64,000 nucleotides of DNA from Agrilactobacillus composti DSM 18527 = JCM 14202 (GTDB taxonomy: Bacteria; Bacillota; Bacilli; Lactobacillales; Lactobacillaceae), in the NCBI RefSeq assembly GCF_001436375.1, contig NZ_AZGA01000016.1:84391-148390 (forward strand), written 5' to 3'. Shown here in pieces: positions 16,249-24,165 of this stretch. The stretch's first letter is position 1. Each line of letters begins with the position of its first letter. The notes below the pieces were generated by a model, which searched no databases, had not been told where the DNA came from, and saw nothing but the letters and a program-made list of their open reading frames with translations. The position numbers were made by a program, and so were the translations under genes.

Positions 16249-16704
16249 TTACAGCGTCTCAACGCGTAATCGCCCCCAACCGAATTGAATGTGATAGATA
16301 TAAGTCTTATCGGTATTGGTAGATTTAAAATAAATTGTTGCTGGTGTAATAATGCCTTCATCAGAAACATAAATCTTTTTGGATGCACCGGGTATAGATA
16401 ATCCTTTTGGTAGGATTATCTCATTGATATAAGTGCCATTTGTCACAGTCGGATAGGTCAAGACCACTCTTTCTCCCATAGTCTTAATCAGACCACGCTC
16501 ATTGCGAAACATAGCCTCATTAAGCAGCCGCTGATAACTACTTTCAAACTCATTAAAAAACTGTTTCTCAGCTTGCCGTGCTTGAATTGAAGGCCAAACT
16601 AAGAAACTTAGACTGACCAATAAACTCAACACAAACAACACTGAGATCATTTCGATGAAGGTGAAGGCTGACTGGCGGCCAGGCCTATGCCGCGCCGTTG
16701 TCAT
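16249..16704 (-). CDS. comGD: ComGD competence pseudopilin
   Basis: The protein has 151 aa. The prepilin peptidase motif SAFTFIEM is at residues 12-19, with expected cleavage between Ala13 and Phe14, followed by the helix LFVLSLLVSLSFLVW. The start overlaps comGC by 20 bp. It is a minor pseudopilin for DNA uptake, processed by ComC and methylated on the new N-terminal Phe. Confidence 0.88.
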   Translation of the reverse strand: MTTARHRPGRQSAFTFIEMISVLFVLSLLVSLSFLVWPSIQARQAEKQFFNEFESSYQRLLNEAMFRNERGLIKTMGERVVLTYPTVTNGTYINEIILPKGLSIPGASKKIYVSDEGIITPATIYFKSTNTDKTYIYHIQFGWGRLRVETL

Positions 16705-17047
16705 TGTCTAAACCCGGGGCATGTACCTGTTCATTATCATCAATGGTAATTTTGGCATTGTTGATTTTTGCCAGTTGTTTTGCTGTCAGATAGCCTTCAG
16801 TTTGCATGGCTTTAAAATCAACCTGGATATCCTGTAATTGAGCGCCGGCATCAACCTTTTTATCGACGTATAAATCAACTTGGGTTTGCACTGTATTCAC
16901 AAAGGCCTCGCTGGCTTTTTTATCCGCACTGTTTCTAGAACTGGTAAGTGAAGGTAGGAACAGTATGATCAATAACGCGATCACAAATATGACAGCGACC
17001 ATTTCCAAAAGCGTAAAACCGCGGCGTTTCTTAAATATTCTTTTCAT
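16685..17047 (-). CDS. comGC: ComGC major competence pseudopilin
   Basis: The protein has 120 aa. The basic leader KRIFKKRRG is followed by FTLLEMVAVIFVIALL, with cleavage expected between Gly10 and Phe11, the usual ComGC layout. A charged soluble domain follows. It is one base after comGB, which suggests close coupling. The Glu at +5 of the mature chain, needed for pilus assembly, is present. Confidence 0.93.
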   Translation of the reverse strand: MKRIFKKRRGFTLLEMVAVIFVIALLIILFLPSLTSSRNSADKKASEAFVNTVQTQVDLYVDKKVDAGAQLQDIQVDFKAMQTEGYLTAKQLAKINNAKITIDDNEQVHAPGLDNDNGAA

Positions 17048-17048
17048 A

Positions 17049-18074
17049 TTAAATACTCCCCATCATGTTATAAATTGGCATTAATAACTGTAAATACATT
17101 AATAGAATCAGACTGGCAATCACCATAAATGCCAAGGGTTGAACCTTTAACATCAACCGGTTTAGATCTTCAATCAACTTATTAAACAATAACTGGCTGA
17201 AAATACGCATTTCTTGCGCCAATAGTTTCAGATCAGAACCACGATGAATAAAGGTTAATAATTCTGTGGGCAAAATTCGGTTGTTCTTAATGATGCTATC
17301 TAAGCTTTGTCCTTGTTGCAGTTGACTTTCAATTTGTTTAGCCAGTGCACTTAAGAAGCTTTTGGGCGGTAATTTTTGCAACGCTTGCAAAATCTCTGCC
17401 AAATTAAGCCCATTGCTTAAATAAATGGCTAAATCTGTACAAATCAAGTAGGCATAATATTTCTTGAAAATACCGCCCATAACAGGTAAGCGGCATTGCA
17501 AGGCCACCCGTCGCAAAGGAGGTGCCCGGTGCCATTTAACCCAAAACAAGCCCAGCAACAATCCACTTAACAGGCCTGTGGTGATCAGTCCCACGATGAC
17601 ACCAGTGGGCAGTTGGTATGTTTTACCACCAAAATCCTGCAATTGCGGTTGAATATAGATCTTCATGGCCAGATAAAACCCGCCTAATAAAATACCCAGC
17701 AAAATAGGATAATTCAACATCCCCTTTAACTTGGTCATCTGCTGGGCCTTCATCTGTAGACTTTTAACCAATTGTTCTAAACTGCTGACTAATTGCCCAT
17801 GTTGTTGGGCAATGGCGATTTGATCCACCAATTCTTGTTTGATATGACTTTCTTCTAACGCTTGAATTAAAATCTTCCCTTGGGCTAACTGCCGCTGTAG
17901 TTGACAGATCCAAGTCTTTTCTTTAGGTAAAAAATTAATCATAAAGGCCAAGGCCTGTTTAATGGAAAACCCATTGCCCAACATTTGTGCTAACACTGTA
18001 AAAAATAAAATTTGGCCGTTCAATCCTAACTTGACGTTAACCTTCTTTGAATGTCTGATAGGTCTGTTGATCAA
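17049..18074 (-). CDS. comGB: ComGB, type II secretion F-family inner-membrane protein
   Basis: The protein has up to 341 aa. It has two T2SSF-like halves and three helices at about 125-142, 160-180 and 315-335, and the N-terminal pattern with FFTVLAQMLGNGFSIKQAL is typical of ComGB/PilC. It is the platform for pseudopilus assembly. The start is uncertain: TTG 18074 overlaps comGA by 38 bp and has no SD, while a TTG near 18018 lacks good SD spacing. The N-terminus may therefore differ by up to about 18 residues. Confidence 0.88.
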   Translation of the reverse strand: MINRPIRHSKKVNVKLGLNGQILFFTVLAQMLGNGFSIKQALAFMINFLPKEKTWICQLQRQLAQGKILIQALEESHIKQELVDQIAIAQQHGQLVSSLEQLVKSLQMKAQQMTKLKGMLNYPILLGILLGGFYLAMKIYIQPQLQDFGGKTYQLPTGVIVGLITTGLLSGLLLGLFWVKWHRAPPLRRVALQCRLPVMGGIFKKYYAYLICTDLAIYLSNGLNLAEILQALQKLPPKSFLSALAKQIESQLQQGQSLDSIIKNNRILPTELLTFIHRGSDLKLLAQEMRIFSQLLFNKLIEDLNRLMLKVQPLAFMVIASLILLMYLQLLMPIYNMMGSI

Positions 18075-19014
18075 TCAATTGATACTGCAAAAGTAATTTC
18101 ATATTGCTTTGCCAATCGACAAATTGTTGCTTTGGTTTTTGCAAACAAGCTCGTAAATCCTGAGCCATCATAACATCGCATAGCACTCGGGGGATTTGCT
18201 GGCAATCTGTAAATAGCCGCTGATAACAAATAGCTGTCAGCGTGTTTTGCAAGACAACTTCTGACAAGTTAAGATCCAATAGTCGTTCCACCACCCCACC
18301 GGAAGACCGGGCATGGAGCGTAGTCAACACTAAATGACCACTTAAAGCGGCTGTAACAGCGGCTTTGGCAGTTTGGGCATCACGAATTTCACCAATAATC
18401 AATGTATCTGGTCGATGACGCAATACACCACTGATCAACTGGGTATAGCTCATGTCGGCTGCATCATTGACTTGCAACTGCAAAATTTCCGGCGCGCGAA
18501 TTTCCACTGGATCTTCGATGGCAATCACAGTTTCTTCAACCGCTACCTGCTTGGCTAACTGGTACAGCGTCGTAGTTTTACCAGAACCAGTGGGCCCAGA
18601 AAACACAAATAATCCCCGTTGGTATAAATTGGCTGCAACCAGCTGCATTTGATCTGGAAAATAAAAATTTAACTGTCCCGTATCCTGATACAGCAGCCGA
18701 ATAACCAGGGATTCTTCATTTTTATAGTTGCCAATTGAAGATAGCCGCAATTGAATCACTTCAGTGGACAATTCAAAATCCAAGGTGCCGCTTTGGGGAC
18801 GGCGGTTCTCACTAATATTCATTTGGGCACTATACTTCAGAAAACTAATCAAACCCAACATTTCTTTTAAATCTTTTTGAGCGACCAACTGACGCTGGCC
18901 GTGAATACGAATATAATAGTCATAGTAATCCGTTTGGGGAATGAGATAAATATCTGAAGCCTTTAAGTCATAAGCATAACCGATGATATCCTGAGCGATT
19001 TTTCGAATGATCAA
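18037..19014 (-). CDS. comGA: ComGA competence traffic ATPase
   Basis: The protein has 325 aa. The Walker A motif SGPTGSGKTT lies at about 139-148, the Asp box IAIEDPVEI at about 165, and the His box region HRPDTLIIGEIRD at about 197. It powers pseudopilus assembly, with ComGB as membrane partner. The start is a TTG 4-5 nt after the strong SD AAGGAGGTGAG. It is the first gene of the operon, only about 45 bp after the yebC terminator, so the promoter must lie in that gap. Confidence 0.95.
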   Translation of the reverse strand: MIIRKIAQDIIGYAYDLKASDIYLIPQTDYYDYYIRIHGQRQLVAQKDLKEMLGLISFLKYSAQMNISENRRPQSGTLDFELSTEVIQLRLSSIGNYKNEESLVIRLLYQDTGQLNFYFPDQMQLVAANLYQRGLFVFSGPTGSGKTTTLYQLAKQVAVEETVIAIEDPVEIRAPEILQLQVNDAADMSYTQLISGVLRHRPDTLIIGEIRDAQTAKAAVTAALSGHLVLTTLHARSSGGVVERLLDLNLSEVVLQNTLTAICYQRLFTDCQQIPRVLCDVMMAQDLRACLQKPKQQFVDWQSNMKLLLQYQLIDQQTYQTFKEG

Positions 19015-19055
19015 CTTCTCACCTCCTTACTAAAATTAAATACGCCAAAAAGCGC

Positions 19056-19100
19056 AAAAAAATAGCAGACCCTAAACTTTTTTGTTTAGGATCTGCTATT
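19056..19100 (-). terminator. Intrinsic terminator after yebC
   Basis: On the minus strand AATAGCAGATCCTAAAC pairs with GTTTAGGGTCTGCTATT (one mismatch) across six A/T, followed by TTTTTTG. It isolates yebC from the comG operon. Confidence 0.88.
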
Positions 19101-19117
19101 AATTAAAGACAGTCACC

Positions 19118-19861
19118 TTAGTTGGCTTCTGTGCCTTCAGGTAATTCAGCGGCAGTATAGACATCAGACACATCGTCATTATCCTCAAGACGATCAATTA
19201 AATGTTCATACTGTTCAATTTTATTATCGGGTACAGCTACATAGTTTTGAGGCAACATCGTTAATTCGGCATTGGCCAATTTATACCCTTTTTTCTCTAA
19301 ACTATCCCGAACCGCGGTGAAGTCAGTTGGATCAGTGTAAATTTCAAAAGCTTCATCACTTGTTTGCAAGTCTTCCCCACCGGCATCCATTACGTCTTCA
19401 AGCATTTGATCTTCATCAGCATCAGTTGTGCTGCGGTCAATAGCCAAATAACCTTTGCGGTCGAACATATAACTTACAGAACCAGCTGAACCAAGACTAC
19501 CCCCATTACGTGTAAAAGCAACACGAACGTCTGAGGCAGTTCTATTTTTATTATCTGTTAAAGCATAAACTAAGATTGGTACACCACCAGGTGCATAGCC
19601 TTCGTAAATAACTTCATCATAATGTTCATCCGTATTACCGGAAGCTTTGTCGATTGCGCGTTTAATGTTATCTTTAGGCATGTTTGCTGCCCGGGCTTTA
19701 TCCATCATCAAACGTAATTGTGGGTTACCGCTTGGGTCAGGACCACCACTCTTTGCCGCCATATATAATTCACGCGAAAGTTTTTGGAAAATTTTACCAC
19801 GTTTAGAATCCTGCGCGTTTTTACGGCCTTGGATATTATGCCACTTGGAATGTCCTGACAT
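19118..19861 (-). CDS. yebC: YebC/TACO1 family protein
   Basis: The protein has 247 aa, the usual family length. It starts [22 protein letters not shown] and keeps the conserved helix with [18 protein letters not shown] near residue 55. The family acts in translation of difficult (poly-proline) sequences and was earlier described as a transcription regulator. The gene has its own extended -10 promoter and its own terminator. Confidence 0.95.
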   Translation of the reverse strand: MSGHSKWHNIQGRKNAQDSKRGKIFQKLSRELYMAAKSGGPDPSGNPQLRLMMDKARAANMPKDNIKRAIDKASGNTDEHYDEVIYEGYAPGGVPILVYALTDNKNRTASDVRVAFTRNGGSLGSAGSVSYMFDRKGYLAIDRSTTDADEDQMLEDVMDAGGEDLQTSDEAFEIYTDPTDFTAVRDSLEKKGYKLANAELTMLPQNYVAVPDNKIEQYEHLIDRLEDNDDVSDVYTAAELPEGTEAN

Positions 19862-19903
19862 TACGTTTCCCTCTTTCTAATTAGTCATAGTTATACGCAT
19901 AAT

Positions 19904-19912
19904 AGTATAGCA
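19904..19912 (-). promoter_or_regulatory. Extended -10 promoter of yebC
   Basis: On the minus strand TGCTATACT (TGn plus TATACT) lies about 43 bp before the yebC ATG. No good -35 box is visible, as expected for an extended -10 promoter. Confidence 0.5.
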
Positions 19913-19924
19913 AAATGGCCCTCT

Positions 19925-20383
19925 TTATTCAATTGATGCCTGCAATTTTTTAGATTTTCTGTGTAAAAATAGCCAAGCCAGTAAAATACCTAGTAAACTA
20001 GCGATACTATCTAACATCACATCTTGAAATAGCGGCGTCCGATCCCCAGTCAACATCTGATGAAACTCATCAGTGGCCGCAAACCCGGTAGCCGCGAGCC
20101 AAAAGAGTATCGCAGCAAACCAACGTCCCCGCACCCGATCGGCCAAGCCAAACATGGCACTCAAACCTAATACAAAGTAAGTCAGAAAATGGGCGCCTTT
20201 ACGTACGAAAAATTCAATAAATTTAAAGTAACCACTAGCTTGAATTGAGATGACCTGTCCGCCATAATTGAAGTGAATCCCAGTTAGTTTGTTATAAAAG
20301 GGTTTATGGGCTAATAATTGTTGTAAAATAGGAACAGAGGTCTGCTGCCGGTAGGTCATTGAGCTGCTGATCAGCAGTGTCAA
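19925..20383 (-). CDS. VanZ-like membrane protein, start codon uncertain
   Basis: From TTG 20383 the protein has 152 aa, with helices near 65-85, 87-105 and 122-142 and the motif FVRKGAHFLTYFVLG followed by DEFHQ, diagnostic of VanZ-family proteins. The frame stays open upstream to 20443 and encodes KHKRLFIIILLGICL, which with LISSS is the normal first VanZ helix. No ATG, GTG or TTG precedes that helix; the codon at the expected start (20426-20428) is ATC, seven nt after an AGG. Either a non-standard start is used, the ATG was lost and a truncated protein is made from TTG 20383 (AGGA 6 nt upstream), or there is a sequence error. The role in the envelope is unproven. Confidence 0.8.
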   Translation of the reverse strand: MTLLISSSMTYRQQTSVPILQQLLAHKPFYNKLTGIHFNYGGQVISIQASGYFKFIEFFVRKGAHFLTYFVLGLSAMFGLADRVRGRWFAAILFWLAATGFAATDEFHQMLTGDRTPLFQDVMLDSIASLLGILLAWLFLHRKSKKLQASIE

Positions 20384-20424
20384 ACAAATTCCTAAGAGAA
20401 TTATGATAAATAACCGTTTATGCT

Positions 20425-20433
20425 TGATATAAT
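20425..20433 (+). promoter_or_regulatory. Extended -10 promoter of the L,D-transpeptidase gene
   Basis: TGATATAAT is TGn followed by a perfect TATAAT (20428-20433). It lies 60 bp before the ATG at 20493. No convincing -35 was seen. The TG overlaps, on the other strand, the expected start codon of the VanZ-like gene. Confidence 0.6.
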
Positions 20434-20492
20434 CGCCTGATTTCTAGTATTATTGGACGTAATCAATATTTTCATTGGGAAAGGATAGTTCC

Positions 20493-21110
20493 ATGCTGAA
20501 GCATAAAAAAATCTGCTTAGCTGTTTTGGCTGGTGTTTTAATTATTGCAGCACTAGCCATCTTTATTCCAAAGCAGTTGCACGACCAAGCATCTGCAGAG
20601 GTGTCAAGTAGTCAAACCAAACGTCAGGTCAAAAAGAACAATGCTGCTGTTAAGACTGCTGCCAAGCGACCTAAGGACTTTTGGCAGCGGCCTTCTGAAT
20701 CAAAACCTTATCCTGATTTAACACGTTACCCAAACGTTAATATTGACGTGTCGATCCCTAAGCAACGTGTTTACATTAAAGATGGTAAAAAAACATTATA
20801 TACCATGCTCGCCTCAACGGGTAAAGATGATGGCACGCCCAAGGGTCATTTTAATATCCAACATGAACGCGGCCTGCAATTCTTTAATGAGGGTTCTAAG
20901 GAAGGCGCCAAATTTTGGGTTTCGTTTAAAGACCATGGCATTTATCTTTTCCACTCCGTACCAATCAATGGCCAAGGCGATTTTGACGTCAAACAAGCCG
21001 AAAGCTTGGGCGGTGAAGCCAATTCCCATGGTTGCATTCGATTGAGTGTCGCTGATGCCAAATGGTTTTTCGAAAATGTCAAAGAGGATACACCGGTTTA
21101 TATCCACTAA
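20493..21110 (+). CDS. L,D-transpeptidase (YkuD domain), membrane anchored
   Basis: The protein has 205 aa from ATG 20493 with SD GGAAAGGA; a longer frame from 20475 would place the SD inside the coding region. A hydrophobic segment at about 8-26 is followed by a low-complexity linker and a YkuD domain from about 80. HSVPI (about 152) and the catalytic SHGCIRLSVADA (about 178-190) give the HxnSHGCxR pattern. It makes 3-3 or other L,D cross-links or modifies peptidoglycan stems. It converges with a methyltransferase, overlapping by 4 bp. Confidence 0.92.
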   Translation: MLKHKKICLAVLAGVLIIAALAIFIPKQLHDQASAEVSSSQTKRQVKKNNAAVKTAAKRPKDFWQRPSESKPYPDLTRYPNVNIDVSIPKQRVYIKDGKKTLYTMLASTGKDDGTPKGHFNIQHERGLQFFNEGSKEGAKFWVSFKDHGIYLFHSVPINGQGDFDVKQAESLGGEANSHGCIRLSVADAKWFFENVKEDTPVYIH

Positions 21111-21874
21111 TTTGGTTGCCAAAAAATCAATTCATAAGTGTAGTCGATCCTATCTAATAGGATCGGCTTTTTTTGATACATGGCGTTAAGCTGACGCTGT
21201 AAGGCAGTCGTTTGGTCGGGCTTGATTCGATCGGCTAAGTCAGCTAACAATAAAGCTTTGGCCACAGATTCTGTGGTTTGAAATTGAAAAGTTTTGGTTG
21301 CAAACCGTTGGCCCAGTGCTTGTAGGCTTAATTTACGCTGCTGGTTAATTTGATCTGTATAAACGCTCGGTTCTGACCGTAAAGCGATAGCCTGGCTAAT
21401 TTGCTGATCCAATTGACTGCGCCGAGCAGTAAATTGACCTAAGACAACACTTTTTTTGGCCAGCTGACTTAACTGCCCCATGGCTAAAACATCGCGGGGT
21501 ACCCCAAACATGTTGGCAAACACCACGTCTGCCACTTGATATTGGTCAGCTAAGCTTGACCAAGGAGCATGACTGAACGTAATGTTATTTAATTGCTGTT
21601 TTTCAGCAAGCTGACGGCCATATCGCAACATCTGTGCAGAGATATCCAAAGCTATTAAATTAGTCACCAGCGGGCTAAAAACGCCGAAGAAACGGCCACT
21701 ACCTGCCCCCAAGTCTAACAGACTGTCTGCGGGTAGTAAGTGCTGCGCTTTTAAAAAAGCTGCGATGGTTTGGGGCAATGGGATTTCACTAACCTCTTGA
21801 ATAGCGACATAATCATCCGCAAAGTCATCCCAATAAGCTTCAGCAGCCATATTTTCTTGTTTAATATTTGTCAT
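21107..21874 (-). CDS. Class I SAM-dependent methyltransferase
   Basis: The protein has 255 aa. SAM motif I is SLLDLGAGSGRFFGVF (about 51-66) and the acidic residue after strand 2 is in NLIALDIS. The rest is typical of methyltransferase family 11/25, with no recognisable substrate domain. No partner gene points to a substrate. The 3' end of the gene contains, on the other strand, the terminator of the convergent L,D-transpeptidase gene. Confidence 0.8.
   Translation of the reverse strand: MTNIKQENMAAEAYWDDFADDYVAIQEVSEIPLPQTIAAFLKAQHLLPADSLLDLGAGSGRFFGVFSPLVTNLIALDISAQMLRYGRQLAEKQQLNNITFSHAPWSSLADQYQVADVVFANMFGVPRDVLAMGQLSQLAKKSVVLGQFTARRSQLDQQISQAIALRSEPSVYTDQINQQRKLSLQALGQRFATKTFQFQTTESVAKALLLADLADRIKPDQTTALQRQLNAMYQKKPILLDRIDYTYELIFWQPN
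21145..21174 (+). terminator. Terminator of the L,D-transpeptidase gene inside the convergent CDS
   Basis: CGATCCTAT-CTA-ATAGGATCG is a perfect 9-bp stem followed by GCTTTTTTT on the plus strand. It lies within the coding region for the last residues of the methyltransferase on the minus strand. Confidence 0.85.
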
Positions 21875-21902
21875 AATATCATCATATCAAACTCGCCATT
21901 AC

Positions 21903-21933
21903 AAAAAAAGCCGCCAGCATTTTTGCTGACGAC
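21903..21933 (-). terminator. Intrinsic terminator after glmS
   Basis: On the minus strand GTCGTCAGCA pairs with TGCTGGCGGC across a short A-rich loop, followed by TTTTTTTG. It lies 15 bp after the glmS stop. Confidence 0.85.
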
Positions 21934-21947
21934 TTCAGGTTAATTAA

Positions 21948-23762
21948 TTATTCAACGGTAACACTCTTAGCTAGGTTTCTTGGTTGATCCACATTATAGC
22001 CCCGTTGCAAGGTTGCATAATAGGCTAATAATTGGGTTGGCACGATGCTAACCAGTGGCGATAAAACGGTATCCAAAGTTGGCACGACAATTTGGTCACC
22101 AGGTTTAGCTAAATCTTCACTGACGATCTTCAAAGTCTTAGCCCCCCGAGCTTCAACTTCTTGCACATTGCCCCGAGTATGAGAAGCTGTTTCCTTATCT
22201 GTGATAATCGCAGCAACAGGTGTCCCATTTTCAATCAAGGAAATTGTCCCGTGCTTCAATTCCCCAGCGGCAAAACCTTCAGCTTGGATATAAGAAACTT
22301 CTTTCAGTTTCAAAGAGGCTTCCAAACTTGCCCAGTAGTCGATCCCCCGCCCGATATAAAAGGCATTACGGGTATTGGCAAAGAATTCATGGGCTAATTG
22401 TTCTAGGTCTGCTTTGGCGTCGACAATTGTTTGCATACCATTAGCTGCTAAACTCAATTGATACTTCAAATCGAAGTCTTCAGCACCAGGAACATTGTTG
22501 ACAACCGCCAAAGCTTTAGCGAGCATTGCTTCGATCGTAATTTGAGCTGTATACGCTTTTGTAGAAGCCACAGCAATTTCAGGACCAGCATGTAATAAGA
22601 TGGTGTAATCTGCTTCCCGAGATAATGTAGAAGCTTCCACATTCGTGATGGTCAAACTTGGGTAGCCCAGTGCATTGGTCTTAACCAAAACTTGACGGCT
22701 ATCAGCTGTTTCACCACTTTGCGTCAAATAAATGAAGAATGGTTTTTTAGACAACAAAGGCATGTGATAACCAAATTCAGAAGCTAATTCCACTTCAACA
22801 GGAATCTTAGCAACTTCTTCAATGATTGGCTTGCCCACTAACCCAGCATGGTAACTGGTCCCAGCGGCAACAATATACAGTTTATCAGCTTCACGTAGGG
22901 CTTCAATTAATTTTGGATCAAAATTGAAACTGCCATCTTCATTCATATATTCAGAAACTAAGCGCCGTAAAACGTTTGGTTGTTCGTCAATTTCTTTGAG
23001 CATGTAGTATGGGTAAGTGCCTTTAGAAATATCAGAAGCATCAATATTAACCGTGTAAGGTTTGCGTTCAACCGGTTGGTTGTTTTCATCAGTGATACTG
23101 ATTTTGTCTTTGGTAACGACAACCATTTCACCATCGTGTAATTCCACGAAATCCTTGGTTTGGGCAACCATTGCCAGGGCGTCTGAACATACCACGTTAA
23201 AGCCATCACCCACACCAATTAATAATGGGCTCTTGTTCTTAGCTACAAATAATTTGTCAGGTTGTTCCCGATCCACTAATAAGAACGCGTAAGACCCATC
23301 GATCAAGCTCAAAGCTTTGCGGAAGGCACTTTCAGTATCCATGCCGCCATCTTCAACTAATTCAGCAATTAATTGAACAGCGACTTCCGTATCTGTGGAG
23401 CTGACAAAATGTACACCCTTTAAATATTGGGCTTTAAGATCTTGATAGTTGTTGATAACTCCGTTATGCACGAGGTAGAAACGACCACTGGCAGATACTT
23501 GGGGATGGGCATTATCATGGCTTGGTTCACCATGGGTTGCCCAACGTGTATGGCCAATACCCATTGTGCCTTGAACTTCAGGGCCAACTGCTTTATCAAG
23601 TTCAGCAATTTTGCCTTTTTCTTTGACTAAATAGTCATGGCCAGCTTGGTCATTCACGTAAATACCAGCTGAATCATAACCACGATATTCCAATTTTTGT
23701 AACCCATTCAATAAGATTTCAGTTGTATCCTTTTTACCAATTACGCCAACGATTCCACACAT
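21948..23762 (-). CDS. glmS: Glutamine-fructose-6-phosphate aminotransferase (isomerizing)
   Basis: The protein has 604 aa, full length for GlmS. Cys2 after Met (MCGIVGVIGKK) is the Ntn nucleophile of the glutaminase domain (about 1-225). Two SIS domains follow (about 285-425 and 455-590), and the end is the conserved DQPRNLAKSVTVE. It makes glucosamine-6-phosphate, the first step to UDP-GlcNAc. GlmM is encoded about 2 kb away. The 5' UTR carries a glmS ribozyme, so the mRNA should be destabilised by the product. Confidence 0.98.
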   Translation of the reverse strand: MCGIVGVIGKKDTTEILLNGLQKLEYRGYDSAGIYVNDQAGHDYLVKEKGKIAELDKAVGPEVQGTMGIGHTRWATHGEPSHDNAHPQVSASGRFYLVHNGVINNYQDLKAQYLKGVHFVSSTDTEVAVQLIAELVEDGGMDTESAFRKALSLIDGSYAFLLVDREQPDKLFVAKNKSPLLIGVGDGFNVVCSDALAMVAQTKDFVELHDGEMVVVTKDKISITDENNQPVERKPYTVNIDASDISKGTYPYYMLKEIDEQPNVLRRLVSEYMNEDGSFNFDPKLIEALREADKLYIVAAGTSYHAGLVGKPIIEEVAKIPVEVELASEFGYHMPLLSKKPFFIYLTQSGETADSRQVLVKTNALGYPSLTITNVEASTLSREADYTILLHAGPEIAVASTKAYTAQITIEAMLAKALAVVNNVPGAEDFDLKYQLSLAANGMQTIVDAKADLEQLAHEFFANTRNAFYIGRGIDYWASLEASLKLKEVSYIQAEGFAAGELKHGTISLIENGTPVAAIITDKETASHTRGNVQEVEARGAKTLKIVSEDLAKPGDQIVVPTLDTVLSPLVSIVPTQLLAYYATLQRGYNVDQPRNLAKSVTVE

Positions 23763-23789
23763 ATTTTAAACATCCTCTTCAGTTATTAT

Positions 23790-23952
23790 TTTAAAAGTTG
23801 TCAAATCGTTTCCAATCGCTGACCAACATTCTGTTCAGGCTTTACAGCCTGTTTTTGTAGTTAGTCTTTAGAGTGCGAACCCTTGAGCCACCCGCCGAAT
23901 CTTTCGATAAGCTCATTCCTCGTCATCCAATAAAATTGGACCAGGCGCTGTC
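23790..23952 (-). ncRNA. glmS ribozyme (self-cleaving riboswitch)
   Basis: On the minus strand the glmS 5' UTR contains A|GCGCC, the expected cleavage site (at about 23948/23949). A P1-like hairpin TCCAAT/ATTGGA follows, then GACGAGGAATGAGCTTATCG and AAGATTCGGCGGGTGGCTC. These match the conserved core of the glmS ribozyme in order and spacing. A further hairpin CAGGCTGTAAAGCCTG lies before the glmS start. Cleavage is activated by glucosamine-6-phosphate. The 3' limit of the structure is an estimate. Confidence 0.93.
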
Positions 23953-24010
23953 CTTTAACCTAAATTGGTATATGCCTCTTTCCTCGGTATTATTTTTGGA
24001 AACACTGAGT

Positions 24011-24039
24011 ATAATACCCGCTTGACTAACAAGTGTCAA
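24011..24039 (-). promoter_or_regulatory. Promoter of glmS
   Basis: On the minus strand a perfect TTGACA (24034-24039) and TATTAT (24011-24016) are separated by exactly 17 bp. The predicted transcript starts about 240 nt before the ATG and includes the whole ribozyme. Confidence 0.85.
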
Positions 24040-24165
24040 GTTTTTGTATTTATTGGTCTATATGAAAAGCTAACATTGGTCCGTTCCTTAATTATTTCAG
24101 CGAATACCTTGCCACAGCGAGTTTTTTTTGAGACCATTAGGTGAGTTGTTGAAAGAGGGAAAGGT

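Noticed and set aside
16236..16388. Longer N-terminus for ComGE
   Set aside because: It would lie inside comGD and has no prepilin or helix features; ATG 16235 fits size and topology.
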